From: an uncultured Geobacter sp.
GTDB taxonomy: Bacteria; Desulfobacterota; Desulfuromonadia; Geobacterales; CAIOGM01
Assembly (NCBI GenBank): GCA_903902855.1
Contig: CAIUWK010000049.1
Coordinates: 1-35,791, forward strand
Direction of reading: 5' to 3'
Length of the DNA: 35,791 nt
Positions 1 through 10,146 of this stretch are shown here, in pieces. Position 1 is the first letter of the stretch; the number at the start of each line of letters is the position of its first letter. Position numbers and translations under genes: made by a program. The notes under the pieces are model-generated. The model was not told the origin of the DNA. It searched no databases and saw nothing but the letters and a program-made list of their open reading frames with translations.

Positions 1-14
1 AAAACATTCAAAAC

Positions 15-39
15 GGGCGCAGCAAGCCGCGCCCCTACG
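15..39. repeat. Short GC-rich palindromic repeat (family H), intergenic copy
   Basis: A 25-bp element with a GGGCGC/GCGCCC stem around a GC-AA-GC tip, followed by CCTACG. It matches 22 of 25 positions of the copy inside the EndoQ-helicase gene at 13252-13276. Two of the three differences are compensatory (A to C on the left arm, T to G on the right), so the hairpin rather than the primary sequence is conserved. It lies in the leader region of the DUF362 gene. Confidence 0.7.
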
Positions 40-165
40 TTATCCCGATCCTGCCATGGAACATCTATTCCAGCATGCCGGCGTTATTGACCGCCACGAT
101 GAATGGTTGAATGACCGCCCCGTACCGGGTCGCTCCACCATTAACCGTACACAGAAACAGAGCGC

Positions 166-194
166 TTGCAAAAAACAGATATTTATCGGATAGT
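166..194 (+). promoter_or_regulatory. Candidate sigma-70 promoter of the DUF362-polyferredoxin genes
   Basis: TTGCAA at 166-171 and GATAGT at 189-194 are separated by 17 bp, each matching four of six consensus bases. They lie about 40 bp upstream of the ATG at 235. This is a motif reading only; no other signal in the leader is clearer. Confidence 0.35.
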
Positions 195-234
195 GACGCC
201 GTATAGTGAGAAACTCACAACGATGAGGTGACCC

Positions 235-1116
235 ATGGAACGACGGGATTTTATTAAACTCATGGCCATTGCGGCCTTCTTCTCCCCACGGATGGTGGGG
301 AACTTGAATGCCCGGGAGCTTCCCACCGTGGGGGTGGCTACGGGGACCGATTACGGGAAGATCACCCGGAACGCCATCGCCGCAGTGGGGGGGATGAAGC
401 GCTTCGTGAAGCCGGGTGACGTGGTGGTGGTCAAGCCGAACATGGGGTGGGACCGGACCCCGGAACAGGGGGCCAACACCAATCCCCAGGTGGTACGAGC
501 GGTGGTGGAGGAGGCTCTGGCAGCGGGGGCGAAGAAGGTGAAGGTCTTTGACCGGACCTGCAACGATGCCCGGCGCTGCTATGCCAACTGCGGCATCCCG
601 GCGGCGCTGAAGGGACTGCCCAACGTGGAGGTCCGTTTCATCGAGGACGAGCGGTTCAAGAAGGTGCTTCTCAACGGCGAGGCACTGAAGGAGTGGGAAC
701 TCTACGGCGAGGTGCTCTCAGCCAATGTCTTCATCAATGTCCCGGTGGCCAAGCACCACAAGTTGACTGGACTGACCCTGGGGCTGAAGAACGTCATGGG
801 GGTCATGGGGGGAGACCGGGGGAAAATTCACAAGCAGATCGAGCCGGCCCTGGCCGATGTGAACGCCTTTCTCAAGAGTCACCTCACCGTTATCGACGCC
901 ACCCGGATTCTCACCGATCACGGCCCCCAGGGGGGGGATCCGGCTGATGTGAAGATCATGAACACGGTCATCGCCTCCACCGACATCGTGGCTGCCGACG
1001 CCTATGCCACCACCCTCTTCGGGAAAAAACCGTCGGACATCGGCGTCACCGTGGCCGCAGCCAAGCGGGGAATCGGCGAGATGGACCTCAAAAAAATCCG
1101 GATCGTCAAGGTTTGA
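235..1116 (+). CDS. DUF362 domain protein with Tat-like signal
   Basis: This 293-aa protein belongs to the DUF362 family, which is found with ferredoxins and has no settled biochemical function. The N-terminus ERRDFIKLM followed by a hydrophobic stretch resembles a twin-arginine signal (RRxFIK), though Glu replaces the usual Ser/Thr before the arginines, so export in a folded state is likely. The body starts near residue 30 (TVGVATGTDYGKI) and contains the family signature around KHHKLTGLTLGLKNVMG (about residues 174-190). The start is supported by GAGGTG seven bases upstream. The next gene downstream is a membrane polyferredoxin about 220 bp away on the same strand, so the two may form an exported redox unit; that pairing is inferred. 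Confidence 0.85.
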   Translation: MERRDFIKLMAIAAFFSPRMVGNLNARELPTVGVATGTDYGKITRNAIAAVGGMKRFVKPGDVVVVKPNMGWDRTPEQGANTNPQVVRAVVEEALAAGAKKVKVFDRTCNDARRCYANCGIPAALKGLPNVEVRFIEDERFKKVLLNGEALKEWELYGEVLSANVFINVPVAKHHKLTGLTLGLKNVMGVMGGDRGKIHKQIEPALADVNAFLKSHLTVIDATRILTDHGPQGGDPADVKIMNTVIASTDIVAADAYATTLFGKKPSDIGVTVAAAKRGIGEMDLKKIRIVKV

Positions 1117-1130
1117 ATCCGTAAAAACAA

Positions 1131-1322
1131 TTACCACGGAGATACGGAGAAAGGCTTTTAACAGGGATATACAGGATAGACAGGCTGGAACCTGATAGGG
1201 GATGTTGTAATTTCAAAATTTCTCCCGTTGGTCGAAATGACAAAAAAACTTTGCCGTATCCTGTCCATCCCTGCAAATTTTCGTATTGATTTTCTCCGTG
1301 TCTCAGTGTCTCCGCGGTTCAG
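1131..1322. repeat. Nested intergenic palindromes (families A, B and a central element)
   Basis: Three inverted-repeat layers occupy the whole gap. The outer arms are ACCACGGAGATACGGAGAAA (1133-1152) and its degenerate inverse (1291-1320). The inner arms are AACAGGGATATACAGGATAG (about 1160-1179) and its inverse (1255-1281). In the centre, on the minus strand, is GTCATTTCGACCAACGGGAG (about 1216-1240). Each arm is made of short near-tandem units. The element ends about 13 bp before the polyferredoxin ATG. Confidence 0.75.
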
Positions 1323-1334
1323 GGTTGTAAAAGA

Positions 1335-2903
1335 ATGAAACATACTCCCGCACGTATCTCCCAGCTCCTCTTCCTCCTCCTCTTCCTGGTTCTCTTCGTT
1401 GCCACCGATTACCGGGGGAACGATGAGATCCCGGCTGCGGTGAACAGTTTTTTTCGCGCCGACCCGCTGGTCCTGACCATGTATCTTCCGGCGGCAAAGT
1501 CGTTTACCCTGCTCCTCCTCCCGGCTCTCCTCGTCCTCATCCTGACCATGATCCTCGGCCGGTTCTTCTGCGGCTGGCTCTGTCCGCTGGGAACCGTTCT
1601 GGACCTGGTGACCGTGAGGATTGCCAAGCGGCATCCCCCCTCCTGGCTGATTGGGAACCTGAAGTACCTGCTCCTCTTTAGCCTGCTGGGGGCGGCCCTG
1701 GCCGGACTGAATCTGGCGGGAATCTTCGATCCCATGGCCATACTCCTGAGGGCGGTTACTTTTTTCGCCTACCCTCTGCTGGGTGATGGAGCCCGTTCAG
1801 GGTGGGTGGGGCTCTACCGGGTGATGGGGGATTCCCGGGATCACCTCGCCCCCGGCTATGCCCTGTTCCGCGACTACCTCCTTCCGTTCCGGGAAAGCTC
1901 CTATCCCCTGGCCGTCAGTTCCACCCTCCTCTTGCTGGTTATCATCTTCCTGGAGCATTACGGGAGCCGGAGTTGGTGCCGCTATCTCTGCCCTTTGGGG
2001 ACGCTCCTGGGATTGGCCTCGCGACTCTCACCGGTCCGGCGGACTCCTGACCGGGTCTGCAACGACTGCGGGCACTGCGGAAAGGTCTGCCCCACCGTGG
2101 ATGACCGGAAGATGCCCGATGGGGAGGAATGTCTCCGTTGCTTCGCCTGTGACCGGGTCTGCGGGAGCGGTAGGGTCCGGTTTCGCTTGACCACTTCGCT
2201 TCATCTGCGGGCGCGTCCCTATCTGCCGGCACGGCGGGTTCTTCTGGGGGGGATTGCAGGAGGGCTCCTCTTTGCCCGGGGGCTCCGGTGGAAGTCGGCC
2301 CAGGCCAGGGAACGGCTCCTGCGCCCCCCCGGTGTCAGAGATGAGGTGGAATTCCTGGCAAAATGTGTTCGATGCGGGGAGTGTATGAAGGTCTGCCTCC
2401 GGAGCGCCCTCTACCCGGCGACGTTTCAGGCGGGGATTGAAGGGGTCTATACTCCGCTCCTCATTCCCCGGCTGGGGTACTGCGAATACCACTGTACGCT
2501 TTGCGGCCAGGTCTGTCCCACCGGTGCCATCCCGAATCTTCCCAAGGGGGAGAAGGAGCGGGAGGTCATGGGGAAGGCGGTACTGGACAAGAATCATTGC
2601 CTTCCCTTTGCCCGGAAGAGCAACTGCATGGTCTGTGAAGAGCATTGCCCCATCCCCCAAAAGGCGATCCGCTCCCGCACCGTGGAGACGGTGGACTTGA
2701 ACGGCAGGCGAATCACGCTCATGGAGCCGTATGTGGTGGAAGAGCTCTGCAACGGCTGCGGTATCTGCGAGCATGTCTGCCCACTGGAGGGGAGAAGCGG
2801 GATAGAGGTTTTCGGGGTAAAGGATAAAACGCCCATCGCCGTGGCAGTAGCGGAGAAACCGGCGGCGAAGGGGAAGGGGGGGGATGACGATCCGTACCGG
2901 TAA
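1335..2903 (+). CDS. NapH-like membrane polyferredoxin fused to a NapG/MauM-like ferredoxin
   Basis: A 522-aa membrane iron-sulfur protein, probably an electron conduit between the quinone pool and a periplasmic or cytoplasmic partner. Residues 1-230 carry about four to five membrane segments and the paired NapH motifs CGWLCPLG (79-86) and CRYLCPLG (215-222). Cysteine clusters follow at 242-252 (CNDCGHCGKVC) and 266-276. After RRVLLGGIAGGLLFARGL (300-317), which resembles the Tat/anchor start of NapG proteins, come ferredoxin clusters at 344-354, 383-394, 422-438 and 472-482. NapH and NapG are usually separate proteins, so this looks like a fusion. No convincing ribosome binding site precedes the ATG, and an intergenic repeat abuts it. 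The upstream DUF362 gene is the likely partner. Confidence 0.85.
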   Translation: MKHTPARISQLLFLLLFLVLFVATDYRGNDEIPAAVNSFFRADPLVLTMYLPAAKSFTLLLLPALLVLILTMILGRFFCGWLCPLGTVLDLVTVRIAKRHPPSWLIGNLKYLLLFSLLGAALAGLNLAGIFDPMAILLRAVTFFAYPLLGDGARSGWVGLYRVMGDSRDHLAPGYALFRDYLLPFRESSYPLAVSSTLLLLVIIFLEHYGSRSWCRYLCPLGTLLGLASRLSPVRRTPDRVCNDCGHCGKVCPTVDDRKMPDGEECLRCFACDRVCGSGRVRFRLTTSLHLRARPYLPARRVLLGGIAGGLLFARGLRWKSAQARERLLRPPGVRDEVEFLAKCVRCGECMKVCLRSALYPATFQAGIEGVYTPLLIPRLGYCEYHCTLCGQVCPTGAIPNLPKGEKEREVMGKAVLDKNHCLPFARKSNCMVCEEHCPIPQKAIRSRTVETVDLNGRRITLMEPYVVEELCNGCGICEHVCPLEGRSGIEVFGVKDKTPIAVAVAEKPAAKGKGGDDDPYR

Positions 2904-2910
2904 ACAGCAC

Positions 2911-3087
2911 TCTCCGCAGATTACGCAGATTCTTGCAGATAAAGCGAAACCCTTTTCACCGCAAAGACGCAAAGGACGCAAAGGAACCGCAAAGGAAAAA
3001 TCTCTTTTGGGGTAAACTAAAGAAACCGGTTTGTAGTCTTTTCGCCATGTTTTCTTTGCGTACTTTGCGTCTTTGCGGTTCTAAGGT
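2911..3087. repeat. Intergenic palindrome with CGCAAAG-type arms (families C and G)
   Basis: The left arm at about 2956-2997 repeats the unit (G)CGCAAAG in near tandem (for example CCGCAAAGACGCAAAGGACG). The right arm at 3051-3087 is its inverse (TTTCTTTGCGTACTTTGCG and following bases). A further unit, CCGCAGATTACGCAGATT, repeats at 2914-2940 just before the left arm. The element fills the gap between the polyferredoxin and the QueG-like gene. Confidence 0.75.
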
Positions 3088-3132
3088 TCTGGTGTTTTTC
3101 TTATTTCTAAGCTCCGGTGGTGAGAGGATGTC

Positions 3133-3957
3133 ATGCGAGACAGGGTAAAAGACGAGATTCGCAGTTTCGTGGTAGATCATCCGGAAAACCGTCTCCCTGA
3201 CGGCTCCGGTCCCATGTTTTATGAGCCGTTGGTGGGGTTCGTGTCGTTCCGTGACCCGCTCTTTCTCCGGTACCGGGAGATCATCGGCCCTTTTCATCTG
3301 ACCCCGGCGGAGATTCTTGCCGGAGAGATCGGGGGAGGAGAAGAGGAGGGGAGCGTCATCTGTTGGGTTCTCCCCATCGTCGCTGCGGTTCGGGAGAGCA
3401 ACCGGGAAGAGACGATCTATCCTTCCCGACAGTGGGCCTGGGTCCGGCAGCATGGCGAGGCGTTCAACGGCAAGCTCCGCCGCCACTTGGCCGGCTGGCT
3501 TGTTGAGCAGGGGCATCGCTCTGCCATCCCCCAGTACTCCCCGCTCTGGCGGGAGCTCGGCGACTCTCCGGTGGGGGTTGCCTCCACCTGGTCCGAGCGC
3601 CATGCCGCCTATGCCGCCGGTCTCGGGACCTTCAGTCTCAATGACGGGCTTATCACGGGAAACGGGATCGCCCATCGGCTGGGGAGCGTTGTCACCGACC
3701 TGGTTCTGACCCCCACCCCCCGCACCGCATCCGACCATCGTGCCAACTGTCTCTATTATCGCAAGCCCGGCGCCTGCGGCGTCTGTATCAAACGTTGCCC
3801 CGTGGGGGCGCTCACCCCGGATGGTCATGACAAGAATATCTGTCGGGAGCATGTCTACGGGACGATCCCTGCGGCCGTGGCTTCGGAGTACAACGTCATT
3901 GCCACCGGTTGCGGCCTCTGCCAGACCGCCGTCCCCTGCGAGTTTCGGGTGCCGTGA
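3133..3957 (+). CDS. QueG-like 4Fe-4S protein (epoxyqueuosine reductase-related)
   Basis: This 274-aa soluble protein resembles the reductive-dehalogenase/QueG type of iron-sulfur proteins. The middle part has the family-like segment AAYAAGLGTFSLNDGLIT (about residues 157-174). A ferredoxin-type cluster CGVCIKRCPVGAL lies near 215-227, and a second CGLCQTAVPC near the C-terminus. It is shorter than true epoxyqueuosine reductases, which carry a C-terminal HEAT-like region absent here, so a tRNA-modification role is not assured. GAGAGG six bases upstream supports the ATG. It ends 9 bp from the oppositely oriented ftsK. Confidence 0.7.
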   Translation: MRDRVKDEIRSFVVDHPENRLPDGSGPMFYEPLVGFVSFRDPLFLRYREIIGPFHLTPAEILAGEIGGGEEEGSVICWVLPIVAAVRESNREETIYPSRQWAWVRQHGEAFNGKLRRHLAGWLVEQGHRSAIPQYSPLWRELGDSPVGVASTWSERHAAYAAGLGTFSLNDGLITGNGIAHRLGSVVTDLVLTPTPRTASDHRANCLYYRKPGACGVCIKRCPVGALTPDGHDKNICREHVYGTIPAAVASEYNVIATGCGLCQTAVPCEFRVP

Positions 3958-3966
3958 TCCCTCTTC

Positions 3967-6240
<2,274 letters not shown>

Positions 6241-6250
6241 AAGTTAAGAA

Positions 6251-6325
6251 CCTGGGACTGGGGACCGGGGACCGGGACTGGTAAAACCGTTTTTCCGGTT
6301 CCCGGTCCCAGGTCCCCAGTCCCCG
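6251..6325. repeat. Intergenic palindrome with GGGACYGGGGACC-type arms (family D)
   Basis: The left arm at 6251-6281 repeats GGGACTGG/GGGACCGG units. The right arm at 6294-6325 is the inverse, with a short AT-rich loop between. It occupies the gap between the rnj stop and the ftsK start, so any rnj-ftsK readthrough transcript would carry a long hairpin there. Related sequence occurs at 19149-19190, 20501-20610 and 22316-22362. Confidence 0.75.
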
Positions 6326-6330
6326 TTTTT

Positions 6331-7995
6331 CTACATTTCGATGATCATGGGGAGGATCACCGGGCGCCGTTCGATGGTCTTGTTGAAGAATCTCCGGAGG
6401 ACCCGTCGGACTTCCAGCTTCACCTCGCCCCAGTCGGCCATGACCGTGGTGTTCAGGCCGGCCAAGGTATCCAGAACCAGCTTCTTCGCCTCGTTCAGGT
6501 ACTCCTGGCTCTCATCTTCGAAGACGAACCCCCGGGAGAGGATATCCGGGCCGTAGATGAGCTGACCCGATGCCTGGTTGATGACGATGATCACCACCAC
6601 CATGCCGTCCTCGGACATATGCTTCCGGTCCTTGAGGACGATGTTCCCCACATCGCCGACCCCCTTGCCGTCCACGAAGACCCGGCCGGTCTCGATCTTG
6701 TCCAGCACGCACATCTCGCCGTCGCTGAAGCTGACCACATCGCCGTTTTCGATGACCAGACAGTTTTCGGGGGGCATCCCCAGCCGCAGGGCCAGGCTCC
6801 GGTGCCGGACCAGGTGCCGGTATTCGCCATGCACCGGGATGAAGAAGCGGGGCTTGACCAGGTTGTGCATGATCTTCAGCTCCTGGCGGCTGGCGTGCCC
6901 CGAGACATGGACTTCGGAGACCTTCTCGTAATAGACCTCCACGCCGATGCGGTAGAGGTTGTTGATGAGGGCCGAGATGGTCCGCTCGTTGCCGGGGATG
7001 AATTTGGAAGAGAGGATCACCGTGTCGCCGGGAACGAGCTTGATCTGCTTGTGGTCGTTCATGGCAATACGGGAGAGGGCGCTCATGGGCTCCCCCTGGC
7101 TCCCGGTGGTAATCATGCAGATCTCATGGGGCTCCAGTCGGGCCATCTCCCGCAGGTCCACCATCAGCCCGTCGGGAATCTTGATGTATCCCAGTTCTCG
7201 GGCGATCTGCACATTGGCGATCATGGAGCGGCCGTTGAGGAGAACTTTCCGCTTGAAGCGGATCGCCGTGTTCACCACCTGCTGCACCCGGTGGATATTG
7301 CTGGAAAAGGCCGCCACCACGATTCGCCCGGGGCATTTGGGGAAAATCTCGTCAAAGGCTTCTCCCACGTATTTTTCCGAGAGGGTGAAGCCGCTGGTCT
7401 CGATATTGGTGGAATCGGCCAACAGCGCCAGGACCCCTTCCTCACCATAGCGGGCAAAGGTGGCCAGGTCGGTGAGTTCCCCGTCCACGGGGGTCTGGTC
7501 CAGCTTGAAGTCGCCGGTGTGGATCACCACCCCCTCGGGGGAGCGGATGGCCAGGCCGCAGCCGTCCACGATGGAGTGGGTGACCCGGATGAATTCCACC
7601 TCGAAGGCCCCCAGCCGGACCTTGTCCCGGGGCTTCACCACGTTGAACTCCACGGAGCGCTCCAGTTCAAATTCCTTGAGCTTTTCCCGGATGAACCCCA
7701 GGGTGAGGGCCGTGCCGAAGAGGGGAGGAGTGATGTCCCGCAGGACAAAGGGGAGGGCGCCGATGTGGTCTTCGTGGCCGTGGGTGAAGACGATGCCGCG
7801 GATCTTCTCCCGGTTCTCACGGAGATAGGAGATGTCGGGGATGACGATGTCGATCCCCAGCATGTACGATTCGGGAAACATGAGGCCGCAGTCCACCACG
7901 ATGATGTCGTCTCCGTACTCAAAGACGGTCATGTTCATCCCGATCTCCCCCACTCCACCCAGGGGGATGATCTTCAGTCCGCTAGTATCTTTCAC
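6331..7995 (-). CDS. rnj: Ribonuclease J
   Basis: RNase J is a metallo-beta-lactamase/beta-CASP ribonuclease with endonuclease and 5'-3' exonuclease activity in mRNA decay and rRNA maturation. The 554-aa length is typical. The metal site THGHEDHIGALPF (residues 71-83, with H72, H74, D76 and H77) is intact. Later family motifs include the HTGDFKLD segment and SGHASRQELKIM, the latter with its beta-CASP histidine. The start is a GTG at 7993-7995, preceded by AAAGG, because the next in-frame ATG would remove the first beta strand. It sits 10 bp after the 131-aa gene and ahead of ftsK, so it is probably cotranscribed from plsC onward. Confidence 0.96.
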   Translation of the reverse strand: MKDTSGLKIIPLGGVGEIGMNMTVFEYGDDIIVVDCGLMFPESYMLGIDIVIPDISYLRENREKIRGIVFTHGHEDHIGALPFVLRDITPPLFGTALTLGFIREKLKEFELERSVEFNVVKPRDKVRLGAFEVEFIRVTHSIVDGCGLAIRSPEGVVIHTGDFKLDQTPVDGELTDLATFARYGEEGVLALLADSTNIETSGFTLSEKYVGEAFDEIFPKCPGRIVVAAFSSNIHRVQQVVNTAIRFKRKVLLNGRSMIANVQIARELGYIKIPDGLMVDLREMARLEPHEICMITTGSQGEPMSALSRIAMNDHKQIKLVPGDTVILSSKFIPGNERTISALINNLYRIGVEVYYEKVSEVHVSGHASRQELKIMHNLVKPRFFIPVHGEYRHLVRHRSLALRLGMPPENCLVIENGDVVSFSDGEMCVLDKIETGRVFVDGKGVGDVGNIVLKDRKHMSEDGMVVVIIVINQASGQLIYGPDILSRGFVFEDESQEYLNEAKKLVLDTLAGLNTTVMADWGEVKLEVRRVLRRFFNKTIERRPVILPMIIEM

Positions 7996-8005
7996 CTTTA
8001 GCCTT

Positions 8006-8401
8006 TTACCTTTTTTTGTTGGTAACGATGGTCGCTATCCGTTCGTCACACCGTTTGATCCACTCCTCGCCCGGCTGCAGTAGCCAGGTTGCCGAATAGA
8101 ATGAGCTCCGGAGCACCCGGTAGGTGATGAGCGCCCGCTCCCGATCCCCCCGTTTTTCAGCCTCCTCGGCCATGCTCCAGAGCCGCTCCGCAGCCCTGGT
8201 GATCAACGGGCTGAAGGGGGTGTACATGTGGATTGACGACTCATAGCCGGTCATGGCCTGATTGAGGTCCCCCGTCTTTTCGGCCGCTTCACCCTTGGCA
8301 AACTGGCTCCACTGACGGAACTGGGTGTTCCCGGCCAGGAGGAGCAGGGAGATGATCGCGATGACGGTCATATTGACGGTTATGCTCTTGAATTGTTCCA
8401 T
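8006..8401 (-). CDS. Membrane-anchored helical protein of unknown function
   Basis: A 131-aa protein with one N-terminal membrane segment (about residues 8-25, NMTVIAIISLLLLAG), followed by a helical, TPR-like region (KTGDLNQAMTGYESSI and KRGDRERALITYRVL look like paired helices of two repeats). No catalytic motif is visible. The ATG at 8399-8401 was chosen over an upstream in-frame ATG that would overlap the preceding gene; it lies 4 bp after that gene's stop. Tight packing between the 60-aa gene and rnj indicates one operon. Confidence 0.75.
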   Translation of the reverse strand: MEQFKSITVNMTVIAIISLLLLAGNTQFRQWSQFAKGEAAEKTGDLNQAMTGYESSIHMYTPFSPLITRAAERLWSMAEEAEKRGDRERALITYRVLRSSFYSATWLLQPGEEWIKRCDERIATIVTNKKR

Positions 8402-8405
8402 GATC

Positions 8406-8588
8406 TCAGGTGATGAAGAAGTTGGGGAGTACGGCAAGAAGTATCCCGAGGATGAAGGCGACGAGTCCGGCCACCGCAGCCACTGCGGCGGCGCTGTCCC
8501 ACGGCGTCCTGAATTGGTGGGCGGCCCGGATTCCCCACCCGGCGGTCACCGCTCCGGCGGCGCTCATGGCCAGATACAGATAGATCAT
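8406..8588 (-). CDS. 60-aa two-helix membrane protein
   Basis: A small protein with two hydrophobic segments (about residues 1-20 and 33-57) joined by a short polar loop, AAHQFRTPWDS. Its ATG overlaps the plsC stop codon in an ATGA arrangement, and its own stop is 4 bp before the next start. This is strong evidence of translational coupling and that it is a real gene despite its size. The function is unknown. It may be a small membrane partner of its neighbours. Confidence 0.75.
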   Translation of the reverse strand: MIYLYLAMSAAGAVTAGWGIRAAHQFRTPWDSAAAVAAVAGLVAFILGILLAVLPNFFIT

Positions 8589-9289
8589 ACTCTCTCCACC
8601 CCCCTCTCGACGGCGGTCCGGACCTGCTCCCTCAGGAGTTCCCGGGCCGGATTCCCCGTCCCGTCCGGCTGTACCGGCGGGCAGAAGGTGATGCTGATCC
8701 TCCCCGGATAGAGTGCGAACCGGTTGCGGGGGTTGATCCCCCTGCTGCCGTTGATGGTAAAGGGGACCACCGGCACGGCGGCCCGGGATGCCAGGATGAA
8801 CCCCCCCTTTTTGAAGGGGAGAAGGGTTCCGTCATGGGTACGGGTCCCTTCCGGGAAGAGCACCACGCTGACCCCTTCGCGGATGCGACCGGCGGCTTTA
8901 TCGATACTTTTCAGTGCCTGGCGGCCGTCGCTCCGGTCCAGGGGGATGTAGCCGGCCCGCCGCATGGCCCCACCGAAGAACGGGACCCGGAAGAGCTCTT
9001 CCTTGGCAAGCCATGAAAAACGGCGCGGGATGGCGATGGTCAGTGCCAGAATATCGAAGTTGCTCTGATGATTTCCCATGTAGATGACCGGTCCCTCCAG
9101 GGGGATATGCTCGGTCCCGGTGGCGGTCACCTTGACCCGCGCCAGGGCCAGGGCGTTACGGCTCCAGAATCGGGCGCAGCCGTGGGCGAAGGAGCCGGTA
9201 GCGTCGAACAGGGTCCCGATGATGGCAACGATGCTGCACCCCCCGGTGAGGGGTGCAAAAAAAACAAAGAAAAACAGTGCTCTCCACAT
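8585..9289 (-). CDS. plsC: 1-acyl-sn-glycerol-3-phosphate acyltransferase (PlsC family)
   Basis: This family transfers an acyl chain to lysophosphatidic acid to give phosphatidic acid, the precursor of membrane phospholipids. The 234-aa protein has an N-terminal membrane segment, the catalytic HX4D motif NHQSNFD, and the substrate motif FPEGTRTHDG. Further conserved blocks are GYIPLDRSDG and VPVVPFTINGS. I chose the ATG at 9287-9289 because GGAGAG lies six bases upstream; earlier in-frame starts have no ribosome binding site. It is the first gene of the operon that continues to rnj and probably ftsK. Confidence 0.92.
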   Translation of the reverse strand: MWRALFFFVFFAPLTGGCSIVAIIGTLFDATGSFAHGCARFWSRNALALARVKVTATGTEHIPLEGPVIYMGNHQSNFDILALTIAIPRRFSWLAKEELFRVPFFGGAMRRAGYIPLDRSDGRQALKSIDKAAGRIREGVSVVLFPEGTRTHDGTLLPFKKGGFILASRAAVPVVPFTINGSRGINPRNRFALYPGRISITFCPPVQPDGTGNPARELLREQVRTAVERGVERV

Positions 9290-9397
9290 GAAACTCTCCA
9301 TCAGAATAACCGGTGTAAAGTACTTTTTTTTTGTTCCGGAGTCAAACAAATATCACGGGTCAGGAGGGAGGTCATGGCGGAGAAGTCGTCGGAGCGG

Positions 9398-9426
9398 TTG
9401 ACGCCTTGGGTATTTTGGCATATAAG
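9398..9426 (+). promoter_or_regulatory. Strong sigma-70 promoter of the cyclophilin gene
   Basis: TTGACG (9398-9403) and TATAAG (9421-9426), separated by exactly 17 bp, each match five of six consensus bases. The predicted transcript start is near 9433, leaving a leader of about 24 nt that contains the AAGGAGA ribosome binding site. This also argues against the longer upstream reading frame. Confidence 0.7.
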
Positions 9427-9456
9427 GGGAAAAACAGCACATCAAGGAGATCAAAA

Positions 9457-10050
9457 ATGTTCAAAAAAGTACTGGTAATCCTGACACTCGTCCTCCTCTG
9501 CGCAACCCCTCTCCTGGCCAAGGATGCTGCCGCTCCCGCAGCGGCAAAGAATCCCCTGGTGGAGATCGAAACGAGTATGGGGATCATCACGGCGGAACTG
9601 TTCGCCAAGGAAGCTCCCCTGTCGGTGAAGAATTTTCTGGAGTACGCTAAAAGCGGTTATTATTCCGGGACGGTCTTTCATCGTATTATCCCCGGCTTCA
9701 TGATTCAGGGGGGCGGATTGACCGCCGAGCTGCAGCCCAAGCCCGGCTCAAATCCCCCTATCAAAAATGAAGCCGGTAACGGACTGAAGAATGATCGGGG
9801 TACGTTGTCCATGGCCCGCACCGGAGACCCGGACAGCGCCACCTCGCAGTTTTTCATCAACCTGGTGGATAACGGCAATCTCAATCGCCCTAACCCCGAC
9901 GGTCATGGCTACGCGGTCTTCGGCAAGGTGGTAAAAGGAATAGCTGTGGTTGACATGATCGTGGCGACCCCCCAGGAGCGGAAGAATTCCGTGTTTCAAA
10001 ATGTTCCCAAAACGCCGGTGGTGATCAAGTCAGTGAAGGTTCTCAAGTAG
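9457..10050 (+). CDS. Exported cyclophilin-type peptidyl-prolyl cis-trans isomerase
   Basis: Cyclophilins isomerise prolyl peptide bonds and assist folding; this 197-aa protein probably acts in the periplasm. A classical signal peptide ([15 protein letters not shown]...LLA) is followed by a cyclophilin domain from about residue 30. Conserved motifs include [13 protein letters not shown] (with the catalytic Arg), [19 protein letters not shown] and [10 protein letters not shown]. The ATG at 9457 is fixed by AAGGAGA seven bases upstream and by a strong promoter just before it; the frame is open further upstream but that part would lie ahead of the promoter. It is a single-gene unit ending in a convergent intergenic repeat. 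Confidence 0.93.
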   Translation: MFKKVLVILTLVLLCATPLLAKDAAAPAAAKNPLVEIETSMGIITAELFAKEAPLSVKNFLEYAKSGYYSGTVFHRIIPGFMIQGGGLTAELQPKPGSNPPIKNEAGNGLKNDRGTLSMARTGDPDSATSQFFINLVDNGNLNRPNPDGHGYAVFGKVVKGIAVVDMIVATPQERKNSVFQNVPKTPVVIKSVKVLK

Positions 10051-10060
10051 ACGAAAACTA

Positions 10061-10128
10061 TTTAACAGGGATATACAGGATGGACAGGAAGAAGACGTTA
10101 TCCTGAATATCCTGTTCATCTCTGTTAA
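10061..10128. repeat. Intergenic palindrome with ACAGGAT-type arms (family B)
   Basis: The left arm (TTAACAGGGATATACAGGAT and following bases) and its imperfect inverse (ending in CATCTCTGTTAA) are about 30 bp each with a short loop. The same unit occurs in the nested element at 1156-1281. It lies between two convergent genes, where it could slow or end transcription from both sides; neither arm is followed by a clear U-tract. Confidence 0.75.
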
Positions 10129-10146
10129 TTGTGTATGACTTTTTTC

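Noticed and set aside
56-193. 45-codon frame upstream of the DUF362 gene
   Set aside because: It has no ribosome binding site, no recognisable product, and overlaps the candidate promoter.
6619-8001. 460-codon open frame antisense to rnj
   Set aside because: Same reason: it mirrors a well-supported RNase J gene and encodes a low-complexity product.
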